Assembly (NCBI GenBank): GCA_021186555.1
Contig: JAJKFL010000007.1
Span: 2,478,501-2,542,500 of the forward strand
Direction of reading: 5' to 3'
DNA length: 64,000 bases
Source: Reticulitermes speratus
Lineage: Eukaryota; Arthropoda; Insecta; Blattodea; Rhinotermitidae
This document shows, piece after piece, positions 12,401-22,805 of this stretch; the first letter of the stretch is position 1, and the number at the start of each line of letters is the position of its first letter. The position numbers and the translations under genes were made by a program. Under the pieces are notes generated by a model that was given only the letters and a program-made list of their open reading frames with translations, was not told the DNA's origin and did no database searches.

Positions 12401-12479
12401 GATATTTATAGGCATATTTCAAAGAATAGAAAACATATTAACAACTGCTTCGCACTCTCATTACCTTTGCAGAATTCAT
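6428..12479 (-). CDS. COX7A: Cytochrome c oxidase subunit 7A, mitochondrial (three exons)
   Basis: Nuclear-encoded subunit VIIa of respiratory complex IV in the inner mitochondrial membrane. Coding exons, in transcription order: 12,479-12,465 (MNSAK), 11,329-11,210 and 6,568-6,428, all phase 0. They total 276 nt, or 91 aa, close to the usual 80-90. The N-terminus (residues 1-25, MNSAKKLIQLGQLGTRHISM) is basic and amphipathic like a mitochondrial presequence. Residues 46-91 hold the family hallmark, DDGRLVHLKGG, then DRLLYQLT, one membrane helix (about 61-84), and a lysine-containing C-terminus, YPKKA. Exon 1 ends at a GT donor (GTAATG). Exon 2 ends CAG/GCAAGT, a GC donor of the minor GC-AG class. 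The acceptors AATTTCAG and TTTGGCAG are canonical. Intron 2 is 4.6 kb and carries mariner, LINE, fold-back and piggyBac relics. I chose the ATG at 12,479 because it precedes the only compatible donor and gives a plausible presequence. Confidence 0.92.
7020..7642 (-). mobile_element. 5'-truncated Jockey-type LINE fragment (RNase H and 3' end)
   Basis: The minus strand encodes remnants of a LINE RNase H domain and tail: WVPGHMGIDGNEIADQ, then NNPECNRWKQASETASHVLC and LGTLRFRHLGRH. The 3' end is a short TATTC-like tail. A 10-bp direct repeat GGCTGTGGAA at 7,010-7,019 and 7,643-7,652 brackets the fragment. The mariner reading frame continues across the pair, so this is a clean target-site duplication. 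Confidence 0.85.
8261..8347. repeat. Short tandem array, 20-22 bp unit, four copies
   Basis: Units of the form CCAGAACAGTGGTCACCTAC repeat four times with one- or two-base length changes. The array lies inside the decayed mariner ORF. Confidence 0.85.
8598..8850. mobile_element. Palindromic fold-back element, family FB1
   Basis: The two halves are inverse of one another. TTTGCCGACATTTCGGGACA (8,693-8,712) pairs with TGTCCCAAAACATCGGCAAA (8,790-8,809), and ATCTTCAATGGTCAAGCAGT pairs with the segment ending CCTGAAGAT. Both strands therefore give near-identical pseudo-peptides (CRHFGTIYW...; CRCFGTACR...). The same pattern recurs at 13.8, 52.0 and, more diverged, 45.6 and 58.5 kb. It is non-coding. 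Confidence 0.7.
9046..9345 (-). mobile_element. LINE 3' end, family L-A
   Basis: On the minus strand this matches the C-terminal and 3'UTR part of the LINE at 21.1-21.6 kb: TTGACTAGCTAAGGTAC...TTAGCTTCTCAAGATGGACTC. Further copies lie at 17.5, 44.2, 50.9 and 59.1 kb. It lies in COX7A intron 2. Confidence 0.7.
9750..10650 (+). pseudogene. piggyBac-like transposase relic with internal deletion
   Basis: Plus-strand frames spell a DDE_Tnp_1_7 (piggyBac) transposase. EQSNLYRSQNARLW and ITYEEMGVLG lie near 9,960-10,060. A continuous stretch follows at 10,042-10,302 with IRQYWSTANF, HTMSRNLYESF, WHFIDNSQQT and VKIRPMYVYF. After a shift come MVRMVCEAVSGYTCNMKIYT and LDRNLSQDHHIY (10,333-10,480). The region around the first catalytic Asp is missing between SPKPQ and LKFRTYNPRKITN, and at least two frameshifts are present, so the copy is dead. 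It is antisense to COX7A, inside intron 2. Terminal repeats and TTAA sites were not identified. Confidence 0.8.
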
Positions 12480-12660
12480 ATTTTCTTACGAAGGCAACGC
12501 TAACAACACCTTATCACTGTCTTACACACTTCCTCACAATATGGCGAATAACTTGCGAATGTTGTTCGGTGGATAACCTCTGAACAGTGCACGGAATATC
12601 ACGACTCCAGTATTATTCGTCACTGTTACTACGATGAAGTCGACAGAGAGCAGCACAATT
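12480..12660 (-). promoter_or_regulatory. Putative COX7A promoter / 5'UTR
   Basis: This lies directly upstream of the COX7A ATG. On the minus strand it contains GAGGAAGTG (12,525-12,535), an ETS/GABP-type core of the kind found in many nuclear genes for respiratory subunits, and an ATGGCG element on the plus strand at 12,541-12,546. It has more CpG than its flanks. The transcription start is not determined. Confidence 0.35.
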
Positions 12661-13775
12661 TAAACCCAACGAATATAAATCACGAGAACTGCTTGAAACA
12701 CGACTTGAGGAACGTCGATCTTCTTATTATGTGGCTTCTCTGATAGTAGTCTATATAATACCAGATTTGAAGTTTAAGTAGTTAGAGCCACATTCATATG
12801 AATTCGTGATTAAGACGCATTAAATATGCAAATGAAAGAGTAATTTGAGTAGGATCTGTCAATCGACAGGTTCAACGTTAAAAAATATTCGGTTTTTGCT
12901 GTTTAATTTGACGTTAGGTGTCGAAACTTAATTTTGTAGCGAAAATTTATCTTGCTTTCACATCCGTTCAATACACTTGCTGTTTACATTTAGGCCTACT
13001 TAAAATCTAACTTAATCGATTTTGTGGAAACAACTTATTCCACAGAAATTGGTGCATGACGTGAATGCAGAAGTACTTGTTTCGCTCACTACAATGTTTG
13101 AGATATTATTATATGATGAATATTTAATTAAGTACAAGAAAAATTATTTTCCGATTCTTCTGTAGGGTGCTGTATTGTGGCTATTTTATCAGAGTAAGAG
13201 ATAACGTTTTAAAACCATAAACGTCACTGGAAATACTATTTTATATATTTTAATTCGGTGGTTTCTGTTATAGGACCCTGCGTTAGAACTGAACTAGTCT
13301 ACGCCTCTTTGTTTTTATATGCATGTTCACAGCGTCATACAACGAACACGCCGTATTTAGTAATTTGAAAACTAGACAGTACAAAAGGAATTTTAAATTT
13401 AACAATATCCTTATGGATGCACATTAAGGCAGAAGTGACTGTGTATATGGTGGAATGGAGTTCGAATCCGTGGTTTCTCGTAAATATATATATCAAAATC
13501 GATTTTTTAAATTGTAACTATTGATTACATTGATCCTTATATCTTTACAAATCTTACCTTTGCCATTATTACCTCTGTTATAACATCCACATGGTTTAAA
13601 ATTGGAACACAGACAATAAATTGCGCCACACTTTTTGAATGAAATTTCACACAAACCACGGATCAGGGCACAGATTAAAACTGATCTACAAGACGTAGCG
13701 AACGGCTCAGTGATTGAGATGTGCAGACAATGTTAATCCGTGGCAAAAAAGGATGTGAAATAACAAACATTCGGA
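12661..13775. other. Intergenic, AT-rich, no gene seen
   Basis: All frames are heavily interrupted and no repeat family is recognised. This is the upstream flank of COX7A. Confidence 0.5.
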
Positions 13776-13779
13776 GATC

Positions 13780-13935
13780 TATGCTCTTCTGGGATATTAC
13801 GCAGCGTCGAGTGGTAATCCTTCACCAACGTTGCGGGACAATATATCGGTCCCATCTTCAAGGGTCAAGAAATTACCTGCATTTAATGAAAGAGCGAGGC
13901 CCATCGCTGTGTTCACAACAGCCCACCATTGTATA
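13780..13935. mobile_element. FB1 fold-back fragment
   Basis: It contains TTCTGGGATATTACGCAGCG, TTGCGGGACAATATATCGGT and CCCATCTTCAAGGGTCAAGA, matching one arm of the 8.6-kb fold-back element. Only one arm is kept. Confidence 0.55.
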
Positions 13936-13939
13936 GACC

Positions 13940-15950
13940 TTGTCTGTGAGGACTAGGGTATATATTCCTACTTACGATAGGACTAACCAGGGCAGTAATT
14001 GCAAATTCGTAAATCGACAGTGTATTAGAAGACACGTCCTGCGTAGGTTGTCCACTTCCACTACTTCCTATCAATAGTAGCAGTATTCGCATTTACGGCA
14101 GGACTTATTCAATGATTCCCACAATTTACCAGGCTTACTAGAAACCCCAAATAATTAAAGGCCTAGTTACATCTAACCGACAAACCTTGCTCCCAACACA
14201 CACAATAAACTCAATTGAATAAGTATGAACCTCCCCCCAGCAGAACAGAGCTACTTAGAACTACCACCTAATTAATAATTAACGGGTTTCGAAAACTGCA
14301 AAACAGTAGAAAGTGGGGCAGGCATAACCTCAACCTAGAGCACCATTTGTCAACCACACCGTAATAAAACAACCAAGGCAGCCACACTGATAAAATCTGT
14401 AATGCTCGCATCGCTATTATACCTAGGACTCCCTCTATTCTTACGATTGTTACCAAAGCCATAATCCTGTCACCACTTTCGCTAATAGGAATAACACTTC
14501 GCACAATCATCGCCAGTACGAACTAAACCAGACGGCCTCGAGTAAACCCACTAGCCTTGACAGCTGTAAATGAAATGAATACAAGGCTAAGCAAAAGTCA
14601 TAAGAGCAACGTAAAACACCCCTAAATGGATGTACCGTCTATCGCCTCCTTACTCATCTCAACCCCTCCACCGATTTTCAGCGGTTGACTCTTCCCAACT
14701 AATCACAAAGCCCAACTATACTTTGCATTTAGTGCCTGCTCACTCAGCATACATAACCGAACAGAACAAGGGCAAGACAGATCCCTACTTGTGGAAAACC
14801 ACATCTACAAAGTCACAGTTACAGCCCATGATTTCATATGAAAGATATTTATATTCTTATTTTCATTAATTTCGTCTATTTCCCTTCCTTGTTACTGCTT
14901 CAATACATACATTTTCTCAATTTTCCGATTACTGTCACCCTCATTTAGAAAAAAAGTGATCAGTGCGCGCTGGGACCGGTTTTCGCCTAGGTAACCCAGC
15001 TGGCATTTTACGTGTCCGCCTCCCTCACGCTGTTTTGGTCTTTCTTCCCCTAATTTGTTATTGTTTTTTATTACATTTGCCTCCCTTTCTCTCACCTTAT
15101 TCCATACATGTTTTTCCATCAGCCGTAGTTGACGACACTCCTAACGTTGTCTGTATCCACCCCTCCCTTTCAACTCTATTGGCAGTTAACGCGAGCACCT
15201 TCGTGATTGCGTCACGGTGCAAAATTTATTTTCTCCTCGATACATTGTACAGAAACGTCCGCGAAAAATTACCACACGACGCCGCGTAATCTCATCTAAC
15301 ACAACGATTCAGATTACTTCAGCCGTCACTAACCCTCTTCCTTGCCAGAAAACCAACAGCAAATAGATCAGTAACAGAATGAACATTATACCCTATCTCT
15401 GCAAGAATTACCAACGATGGAATGTCTGTAGACTGCAATATCGCACTCTAGCGGAATAGGACGACTTTACTGTTGTCTAGCAGCCCACCCAGCTTCCTAT
15501 ACAATGTATAGCGTCTTTACACAGAGTACATCACAGATCGAATCCCGGTTGTATGGATAAATGCTAACCCTACTTAACAAGGCTCAGAAAATACTCCCAT
15601 GCAGGCCTACCTTCACATCTTCCCAAATCATAACTTGCCCTTGCAGTCATCTAACCAATGAACACATACCTACAGCATCAACGCAAGTTTTACGCTAGCT
15701 TAAACTCTGGTAACCACTCCCATGGCCAATCACTGTACCAAGGACACTTCCCTGCCTTCCCTAACAGTCCTTCTATCCCTGCCTATCAATCCCTGCTGTG
15801 TCTGCCCTGCCACACTCCAATGCCCTACTTTCTTGTTCCACAACTCTGCTCTGCGCCACAAACTTTATACATAACCAAAGCCAAATGCAAAAACAATGCA
15901 GATAACACAGGCAATTTCCAAGGAAGATGGGAAGGGAAGGCGGGATGCTA
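13940..15950. other. C-rich/G-poor intergenic stretch without a supported gene
   Basis: The plus strand is noticeably poor in G compared with C over most of this 2 kb (for example 14,120-14,880 and 15,560-15,900). Several ORFs of 60-109 codons occur on both strands, but none shows splice context or a recognisable motif. Confidence 0.45.
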
Positions 15951-15957
15951 AACGTAT

Positions 15958-15963
15958 TTTATT
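15958..15963 (-). terminator. Candidate polyadenylation signal of the MyTH4-FERM locus
   Basis: Minus-strand AATAAA about 545 bases after the TAG at 16,508-16,510. Confidence 0.35.
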
Positions 15964-16672
15964 GTACACTAGACTTTGCACTAAGTACAGTGTTATACAT
16001 ACATAGTAAATAATAAGAGATTAACTATACACGTCAATATATACGCTGTATGTATGCTGGTAAAAACATCGCTCCACTCACTTACTTACCTTAGTACTTA
16101 AATACCTCAATTAGTACAAATATAACACTGCCCACAAAAGGTAATTCCAAATCTATAACTGGGGATTATGCAATCACAATATGTCACTTACACATGTTGC
16201 TGTGATTATCACATCGCACAGCGAGGATAAGAATTCGGCAGAGACTTGCACACATAATGACTACACAAACTGCACACAACGCTGTCGAGACTCTCATTTC
16301 GTCAAGAAAATATCTTCATTATGCTTTGGGGGCTGAGCTGATGATCTGCTACTCTTCCAAACTCTAAGCGTTCTACACACAGCAGACACGTAACTCTGCA
16401 GGCTGCATCTAACTTGCAACAGAATGTATGACAGTCACAGATTTGTGTAAATGCTAACTGGTCTAGTTGTGTTCCCACTTCGCGTTTTTGTCGCTGCGTC
16501 TCACTTGCTAAGGGTACTGCTGAAGCACTTCGGTGTACTCTCGAATCAAGCTGGCAATCTGGAAAGCCTGCAAGCAACACCATGATACAAACACCGGACA
16601 TCAAACATAACCTACAATACTCCACACACATATATCAAACATATATCCTATCTTCTCACAGCAGTTACTAGG

Positions 16673-16775
16673 ATTCAAGCCTTCTGGGATGTGGCTGTTG
16701 TAAGTGGACACACAGTTCCCAACACTTTTCTCACCCAATGACACAGCCATCACATCCCAGAAGACTTACATCTTC
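16673..16775. mobile_element. Short palindromic MITE
   Basis: AAGCCTTCTGGGATGTGGCTGT-type left arm and ACAGCCATCACATCCCAGAAG-type right arm form an imperfect hairpin of about 100 bp with a 55-bp loop. It lies between the last two FERM exons. Confidence 0.65.
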
Positions 16776-16904
16776 AAAATTAGTTTAAAAAAAAAAGTAC
16801 TTGGGATGTGAGGATGACCTTACTCTTTTTCTTCTCACTGCCAGTGATAATCATAAGGCAGTTTAGAGCAGCACTATAGCACAGGATGCAACAATTTTAA
16901 TCTC

Positions 16905-17210
16905 CTGCTTTCATTTTCTGATGAGTTATATAAAGCTGTCCCTGTGCACACCATGAAGGCATACAGGCATAACGCCACTCATTCTTAACCTTGGTACTAG
17001 ATCGATATGAGTGGTCAGTCTCACGTCCTGGCTGCTTTAATCCTGGGGTAGCAGCCACCAGTAACCACTGAATAGGAGGAGACTGGGTAGGCCCCAGGGC
17101 CTTAGTAAGTGTTTTGGAGGAGAGAGATAATCTCCTACCTCTGCCAGGAATCAAAGCCTGGGTTGTCCAGCCTGTAGCCTAGTCACTGTACTGTCTGAGC
17201 TATCCCACCT
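16905..17210 (-). mobile_element. tRNA-derived SINE, family B
   Basis: The minus strand starts with a tRNA-like head (GGGATAGCTCAGACAGTACA, then GTGACTAGGCTACAGG) and continues with a body containing CTCTCTCCTCCAAAACACTT and a GGCCTACCCAGTCTCCTCCT block shared with copies at 19.3, 32.2 and 46.7 kb. Confidence 0.75.
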
Positions 17211-17494
17211 GCAGTGCCTTCTGTGCGTCACATATTTAAATTAAAACTCTCATTATCACATGCCACTCATTTACATCATGATAATGCTGTCATCCAGCAA
17301 ATTGTAAGACTACTCTCTTCTGGAATGTGATACCCAGCGGTGTTACAGACACAAACAATTTTGACTAACAGACTGCACCTTCAAGGAATTCTGCATCATC
17401 AGAATTCAAAGAAAGTGACTCAAAATGACAGCAATTTTAATGTTTACACACAGTGATTAGAGTAAAACAATCATAGCTGTTCAGTTGGCTAACC

Positions 17495-17895
17495 AACTAC
17501 ATGCAGCAGAGTACTTCTTGAGAAGCTAACAGTTCCTCAGTTAGTCAAGAAATTCCCTGCATTTTATGGAACCCGAAAGTTTGTTACCATGTTCGGAACA
17601 GTCTGCCACATCTCCGTCCTGAACCACATAAATCCAGTTCATGACCTCCCACCTCATTTCTTTACGATCCACAATAATAATACCCTTTTATCTATGCCTA
17701 GGCCTTCCACGTGGCCCCGTTCCTTCAGTTTCCCCACCAAAACCCTGTACATGTTTCTCTTCTAACACACCCATCTCATCCTTCACCATATTATCACCCA
17801 GATAATAATTGGTAAGCAGAACAAATCATGAAGCACCTCATCATACATATTCTTCTCCAGTTTCCTGTTGCAACAAATACTTCCTTTGCATATTA
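17495..17895 (-). mobile_element. LINE family L-A, C-terminal fragment and 3' end
   Basis: Minus-strand frames give VLHDLFCLPIIIWVI, RMRWVC and YRVLVGKLKERG, matching the endonuclease/RT-type LINE C-terminus seen at 21.2-21.5 kb, followed by the shared 3'UTR (CTTGACTAACTGAGGAACTG). It lies immediately after the FERM F1 exon, where F2 would be expected. Confidence 0.75.
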
Positions 17896-19254
17896 GTTTT
17901 AACTGTTCTTTCTTTTTCACAATCTCCATAACATCTCTCGCTGCGGCCGATTGGTGGAACTTAACAGTGTGGTACTCACCATCCATGAAAGGGAATGTAG
18001 CATAGATGGGATGCCTATTGATGGTGCACAATATCTCTTTGAGTGAAGGTGGCCGCTGGCGCTGCCGAGTGTATTGTGTCTTACTGAAACACTACAAATG
18101 AACACAAACACAATTCACATCATACAGTTCACAAGAAAGACACACATCTTGCTAGGTTGCTACTACTGCCCTACAGGATGTCTCAACTCTTTAACACATA
18201 CTGGCAACTATAGTTACCACCTACTGCACTGTAACACTAAGAAACTCTGTGCATCGTCCACAGAACATATTTATTGACTTTGTATGATTCTCAGCATAAA
18301 CTAAAATTATTTCTCTAAGCCAAACTTCTTAGTAAAGAAGACTTCATATGTTTTCTGTGAGGTAGGAACTCACCTTTTAAACCTTTATGATGTCAAATTC
18401 ATACTTAAAAGGGTTAAAACGTGTCTCTTCTCTTTAAAAATCAATTCTGGAATGTACATGACATAACCAATACCATATGTTGGCTGCATGTATGTCTGTC
18501 TCTCTCTCTCTCTCTCTCTCCCCCTTTCGGGCCCAAGTGTCTGGGGGGAGGGAGTCTGTGTGTTGAGATTTTGAGTATATTTTCGGTGGGGAGGGGTTTA
18601 ATAATTTTGAATGTGTGCTTCTGATATTATTATTATTATTATTATTTACTGCAATTGGGTTTTCATCCAGTGGCAGTGTGTAGTTTTGTGGGTGATTAGA
18701 AACATTTCAGACAAACATGGTGCCAGTCATTCAATGTAACCTTTCGTACAAACCTATCAGCAGTCTTCTTGTAACACTTGTATCTTTCTACACACATTTT
18801 TGTATTTACTGCTTAATATTCCATGTAGTGGGACAGAGATTATGAATCTAATGTGTTTATGAACTGACTGCCCTGACAATCACACAAGCATATGAAATGC
18901 CTCTACTATCCTCAAGAAGATGACACAGAAAACATTTAGACATATGTAATAGCTGCCACATTACAGTCTTCTCAGATGAGACATCTTACAGTTTTGTAGA
19001 TAAGTTTATACAAACCGCTCGTGCCTATATACCAAACTACACAAGTTAAATGTCTGCTATTCCTAAAAGGAATGCTTATTGCTCAAAATTCTTGCACCAT
19101 TTTAAACCCATACACCATCACTTAGTGCCAGATTCTGGCACAGGCCCCAGCACTTTATACACAATTCTGCAACCCTGAAGACAGACTTCGACACTTTTCC
19201 TTAAGACTTCAAGAGGAACGGTGGCAAACTGTCTCAAATTTGTTGTTCAGTTCA

Positions 19255-19468
19255 TCAGTGGCCAGATTCATGCCCTGGCTGATTTACACCCAGGAAAAAG
19301 AGCCTGTAGTACCCATCGAACAGGAAGCTGGCTGGGCCTAGAGCCAGTTTAGACTTTTGAAAAGAGAAAAAGCTCTTGTCCCTGCTGGAAACTGATCCAC
19401 GATTCCTTGCATATCCAGCCCCTTGGCTAGTCACTATACCGACTGAGCTATCCCGGCTCAAAGGGTAC
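19255..19468 (-). mobile_element. tRNA-derived SINE, family B
   Basis: The minus-strand head is GAGCCGGGATAGCTCAGTCG then GTATAGTGACTAGCCAAGG, with a B-box-like region and the family body (CTGGGCCTAGAGCCAG on the plus strand). It lies in an intron of the MyTH4-FERM locus. Confidence 0.8.
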
Positions 19469-21114
19469 ATTATTATGAACACTGTTATAATATTATTCTT
19501 CTGCTACAGAGTCCCAGTTCCCTAAACTACCAGTACATCCTAGTGACACTTCATTATATTTTAAAACCTCACTCTACACCTCCCAACATAGACACACATA
19601 TGTACCCACAAACCTTTTCTGCAAATCGGGCATACTTGCCTTCCTCAGTGACACAGTCACTGGCACAACACTCCACATGTGCAATGACGTATTTGCAGAT
19701 AGTCTTCTGAGGTGGAAGAATCACACAGCATGCCAATTACAGTTGTGCCCAGTGGTGTAGTTCACCCTAGAATTTGGGTCTGGGTGCTCAGTGGTTTGCT
19801 TCCCAAATTGCACATACAGTTCATTGAGCTGTGCCTCTTTGACCATGCATCGCTCCATAATGGACTGGCTCAAGTTCACATGTTCATCCTCCACTCTGCA
19901 AACTGCATCACCTGACTGAACAAATATTTAATTTAATTCCCCTAAATGGAGACTCACTGTTAAAGTAATTAAAGGCAGGAGACCACTAGAAAGACCTACA
20001 TACAGGTAGGAGGATAATATTAAAAGAAGCATGACAACAAAACAAGCATTTTATATTTCCTGTGCAAAGTGACACACTTTCTCCCAAACAGCTAGGACTC
20101 GACAACACCAATGCAATTTAACAACAAAAAGTTTGACCCATTCTATAAAGTTCTGTGTGTTTCAAAAAGGAAGTAAAGTTCTAACGGGTTAATTGCTTAT
20201 ACTGGCATGAGAACTGTCTTTCGACCTGTCGCATCTAAAGTACCATACCAGAATACTCTAGCCTCAAATTTCCAGGATAGGTCAATTTCCCAGCACACAA
20301 TCAAGAAAGCTGCTAATCTAAAGAAATGCAGTGCCCACATCAACCACTGTCACAGGCTATATGCACACTTTCCTGAATCTCTCTCTCTCTCTCACACACA
20401 CATACACAAGCCATTTCAATGCCCAGACATCATGGCCCTCTACATGACATACATATGCCTCACTCCTTCCTTTTTAATCACATACATAGATGCCTACATA
20501 TTAGAAGCTTGTAAGGTCATATAAAAGCACTACAATACCTTACTATAAAGGCCGTACATAAACATTCACTTCATTGCATTACCTTTACTAATTAGCAGTG
20601 AATGAAAATGCCTGTTGTACAGTAAGTTCTTGGCTGAAGTTGCCAAGATCTGGACTTCTCTGGCAGTATCCCCAAATGTCATGGCAATAGTCCTGGCCGG
20701 TGAGGCGCCCGTACTCATCCACTGCCTCAAGCCACACTGTAAGGGAATTCCTGCAACATTACACACTTCCATTAAATATGCAAACTCTCTCACTCCTAAC
20801 CTCAAGACTGCTCTGCATAACACTCAGCTCATCACTCACACAATATGTACACACACAACATAAACAACAGAGAGGTGCAGGATGATTAGCCCTCAGGTTA
20901 TGCAATCCTCCTTTCAGGGTTTCTCTTACAATAGAAATAATGCTAACTCTCAATGTAGGTATATAGTGAACGGTGATGCACAGAGCGTGGTATCACTTGT
21001 GTGCTTTCATACAAAAGAAAACCAAACTGGAACTAATAAGTGGTGACACAATTAAAAAAAATACACAAGTTGACTTCCACAAACCCACATTTGCACGCAC
21101 CGACTGCCAAACTG

Positions 21115-21610
21115 ATTTTGTCAATGCAGTCAAGGAAACCTGGTCTATCATGATGAGGGAGGAACACAGGCTGAGGGTGTTCAAGGGTACTGAAGAAGAT
21201 ACAATGCCCTGAGAGGGACAACGTAACACGGGAGTGGAAAAGCTACATAACCAGAAGCTTTATGATCTGTACTCCTCACCAAATATTATTTGGGTGATCG
21301 AATCAAGAATGAGATGGACTGGGCATGTAGCACATATTGGCAGAGGAGAGGTGCGTACAGGGTTTTGCTCAGCAAACCTGAGGGAAAGAGACCACTTGGA
21401 AGACCGGGAGGATAACATTAAATTTGATCTTCAAGAAGCAGGACGGAAGGCACGGACTAGATTCATCTGGCTCAGGATATGGGCAAGTGCTGGGCTCTTG
21501 TGAATGTGGTAATGAACATTCAGCTTCCATAAAACGTTTGGAATTTCTTGACTAGCTGAGGACTTGTTAGCTTCTCAACAAGAACTCTCCTCCATGTAGT
21601 TAGTTGGACA
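21115..21610 (+). mobile_element. LINE family L-A, C-terminal coding remnant and 3'UTR
   Basis: Plus-strand frames read TWSIMMREEHRLRVF, then, after decay, KLHNQKLYDLYSSPNIIWVI, RMRWTGHVAHIG and a DREDNIKFDLQEAGRKA block. This is the usual C-terminal tail downstream of the reverse transcriptase in a common insect non-LTR family. The 3'UTR (TTTCTTGACTAGCTGAGG, CTTGTTAGCTTCTCAACAAG) identifies the five other 3' ends in this window. The element is 5'-truncated and frameshifted. Confidence 0.8.
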
Positions 21611-22805
21611 AGCAATTAAAGAAATTTCTACAAGAAACAGCTTTTCAATGTGCTCTCCCAACAGTATACATTGAATACTGCAACAACATAGCCATTGCTT
21701 CACATCTTCCAATGAACCACAGTATTTACACTCTGTAATTCTCAGTACAATACCTGTGTATGTGTCAAATACAGTGGAGGTACATCTTTCATACACTGTC
21801 AAATTTTCTTATCATGCCACTATTAACATTCCTCTAGAACCCAAATTACAACCACAGTACAGCTATTCATTGCACAATTCAAGACATCTTGTGATCTCAC
21901 AAAAAGTACATAAATACTCCATGAAATCTTGCAGTCTATGAACTCCACTCTCAATATCACGCATAACTTTTCAACACCCCAAAAGTGAGTAGCTATCGAT
22001 TCTCTCAGCACCACTCTAATTAAGTTTAGCTTCTTTCCTTTTCCACAACCTGCAGAAAATGCATGCAGTGCATATATTAATCAATGTTCCTTCCATATGT
22101 GAAATCCTAGTCAAACTTCAAACTTGCCCACCTCAGAAAACAAATCATTCTCCATTCTCCACAATTTAAATCTCGAAATACAGGTGCCGGTATAACCTGA
22201 ATTCTACAAACATCTAATCGCCAATAACATTTCACAAAGCGTGCATCACCATTTCACTTTAAATAAGCAACAGGAGGGGGGTGGGGGGGTAATATGCAAC
22301 ACAAGAGATTAATTCAAAACCTCTACACCAAGTGTTCAAACAAATTAAATCAACTCGTCTGCTTATTAAACCAGCAGTGAGCAACACAAATGCCGTAACT
22401 ATGAACGTTAAAAAAATAACGCCGCAGCATGTAGTAACACACAACTACCTCAAACCTTTATCATGCTTTTAAAGGAGGATCTACTGTTAGACAATTCTCC
22501 ACACATGCCAATAAATAACACATGAAGTAAGTTAAGGCAAACGCAGACCAGTGCTAGAAGCAAAGAATTTTCATGCATTACCTACCTTCAGTACGGAGAT
22601 TTTCTACACTGCGCTCAAATCAAGAGCTGCACGCTTACACGCTCGGGATGGGTCTGTGGACTGGGTGAAGAAACGAGAATACATGTCTCTCAGGAAAGTC
22701 AATTTTCCCCTAAACAATTTTGAAACAATTCTACGCCACATGCCAACACAATTACATAAACTGTCACTGAGATATACAAGTACTAGCCTCCAAATAACTT
22801 ACACA

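Larger units (their letters stand above)
16508..20736 (-). pseudogene. MyTH4-FERM protein, class XV myosin-like tail; incomplete and probably damaged
   Basis: Exons recognised in transcription order. 20,736-20,621: WLEAVDEYGRLTGQDYCHD..., no family motif, donor uncertain. 19,911-19,766 and 19,706-19,614: MyTH4 domain (SIMERCMVKE, KQTTEHPDPNSR, then KTICKYVIAHVE, EEGKYARFAEK). 18,091 to about 17,904: end of MyTH4 (RQRQRPPSLKEI) and start of FERM F1 (RHPIYATFPFMDGEYHTVKF). 16,873-16,801: FERM F3 strand (IITGSEKKKSKVILTSQ). 16,567-16,508: last F3 helix AFQIASLIREYTEVLQQYP then TAG. Junction phases agree for 19,614/18,091 and 16,801/16,567. Between the two MyTH4 pieces lies a 59-bp segment that continues the domain (HHWAQL, LACCVILPPQ) only with a frameshift and a TAA; it begins GTGAAC and ends CTCAG. 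The F2 lobe (about 150 aa) is absent; a LINE and a SINE fill 16,880-17,895. MyTH4-FERM tails link motors to cargo or membranes. No motor domain is in the window. An assembly error could mimic the damage. Confidence 0.7.

Noticed and set aside
21575-21802. Minus-strand 75-codon ORF with an acceptor-like TTGACACATACACAG
   Set aside because: No donor in phase and no conserved motif. Half of it overlaps the LINE 3'UTR.
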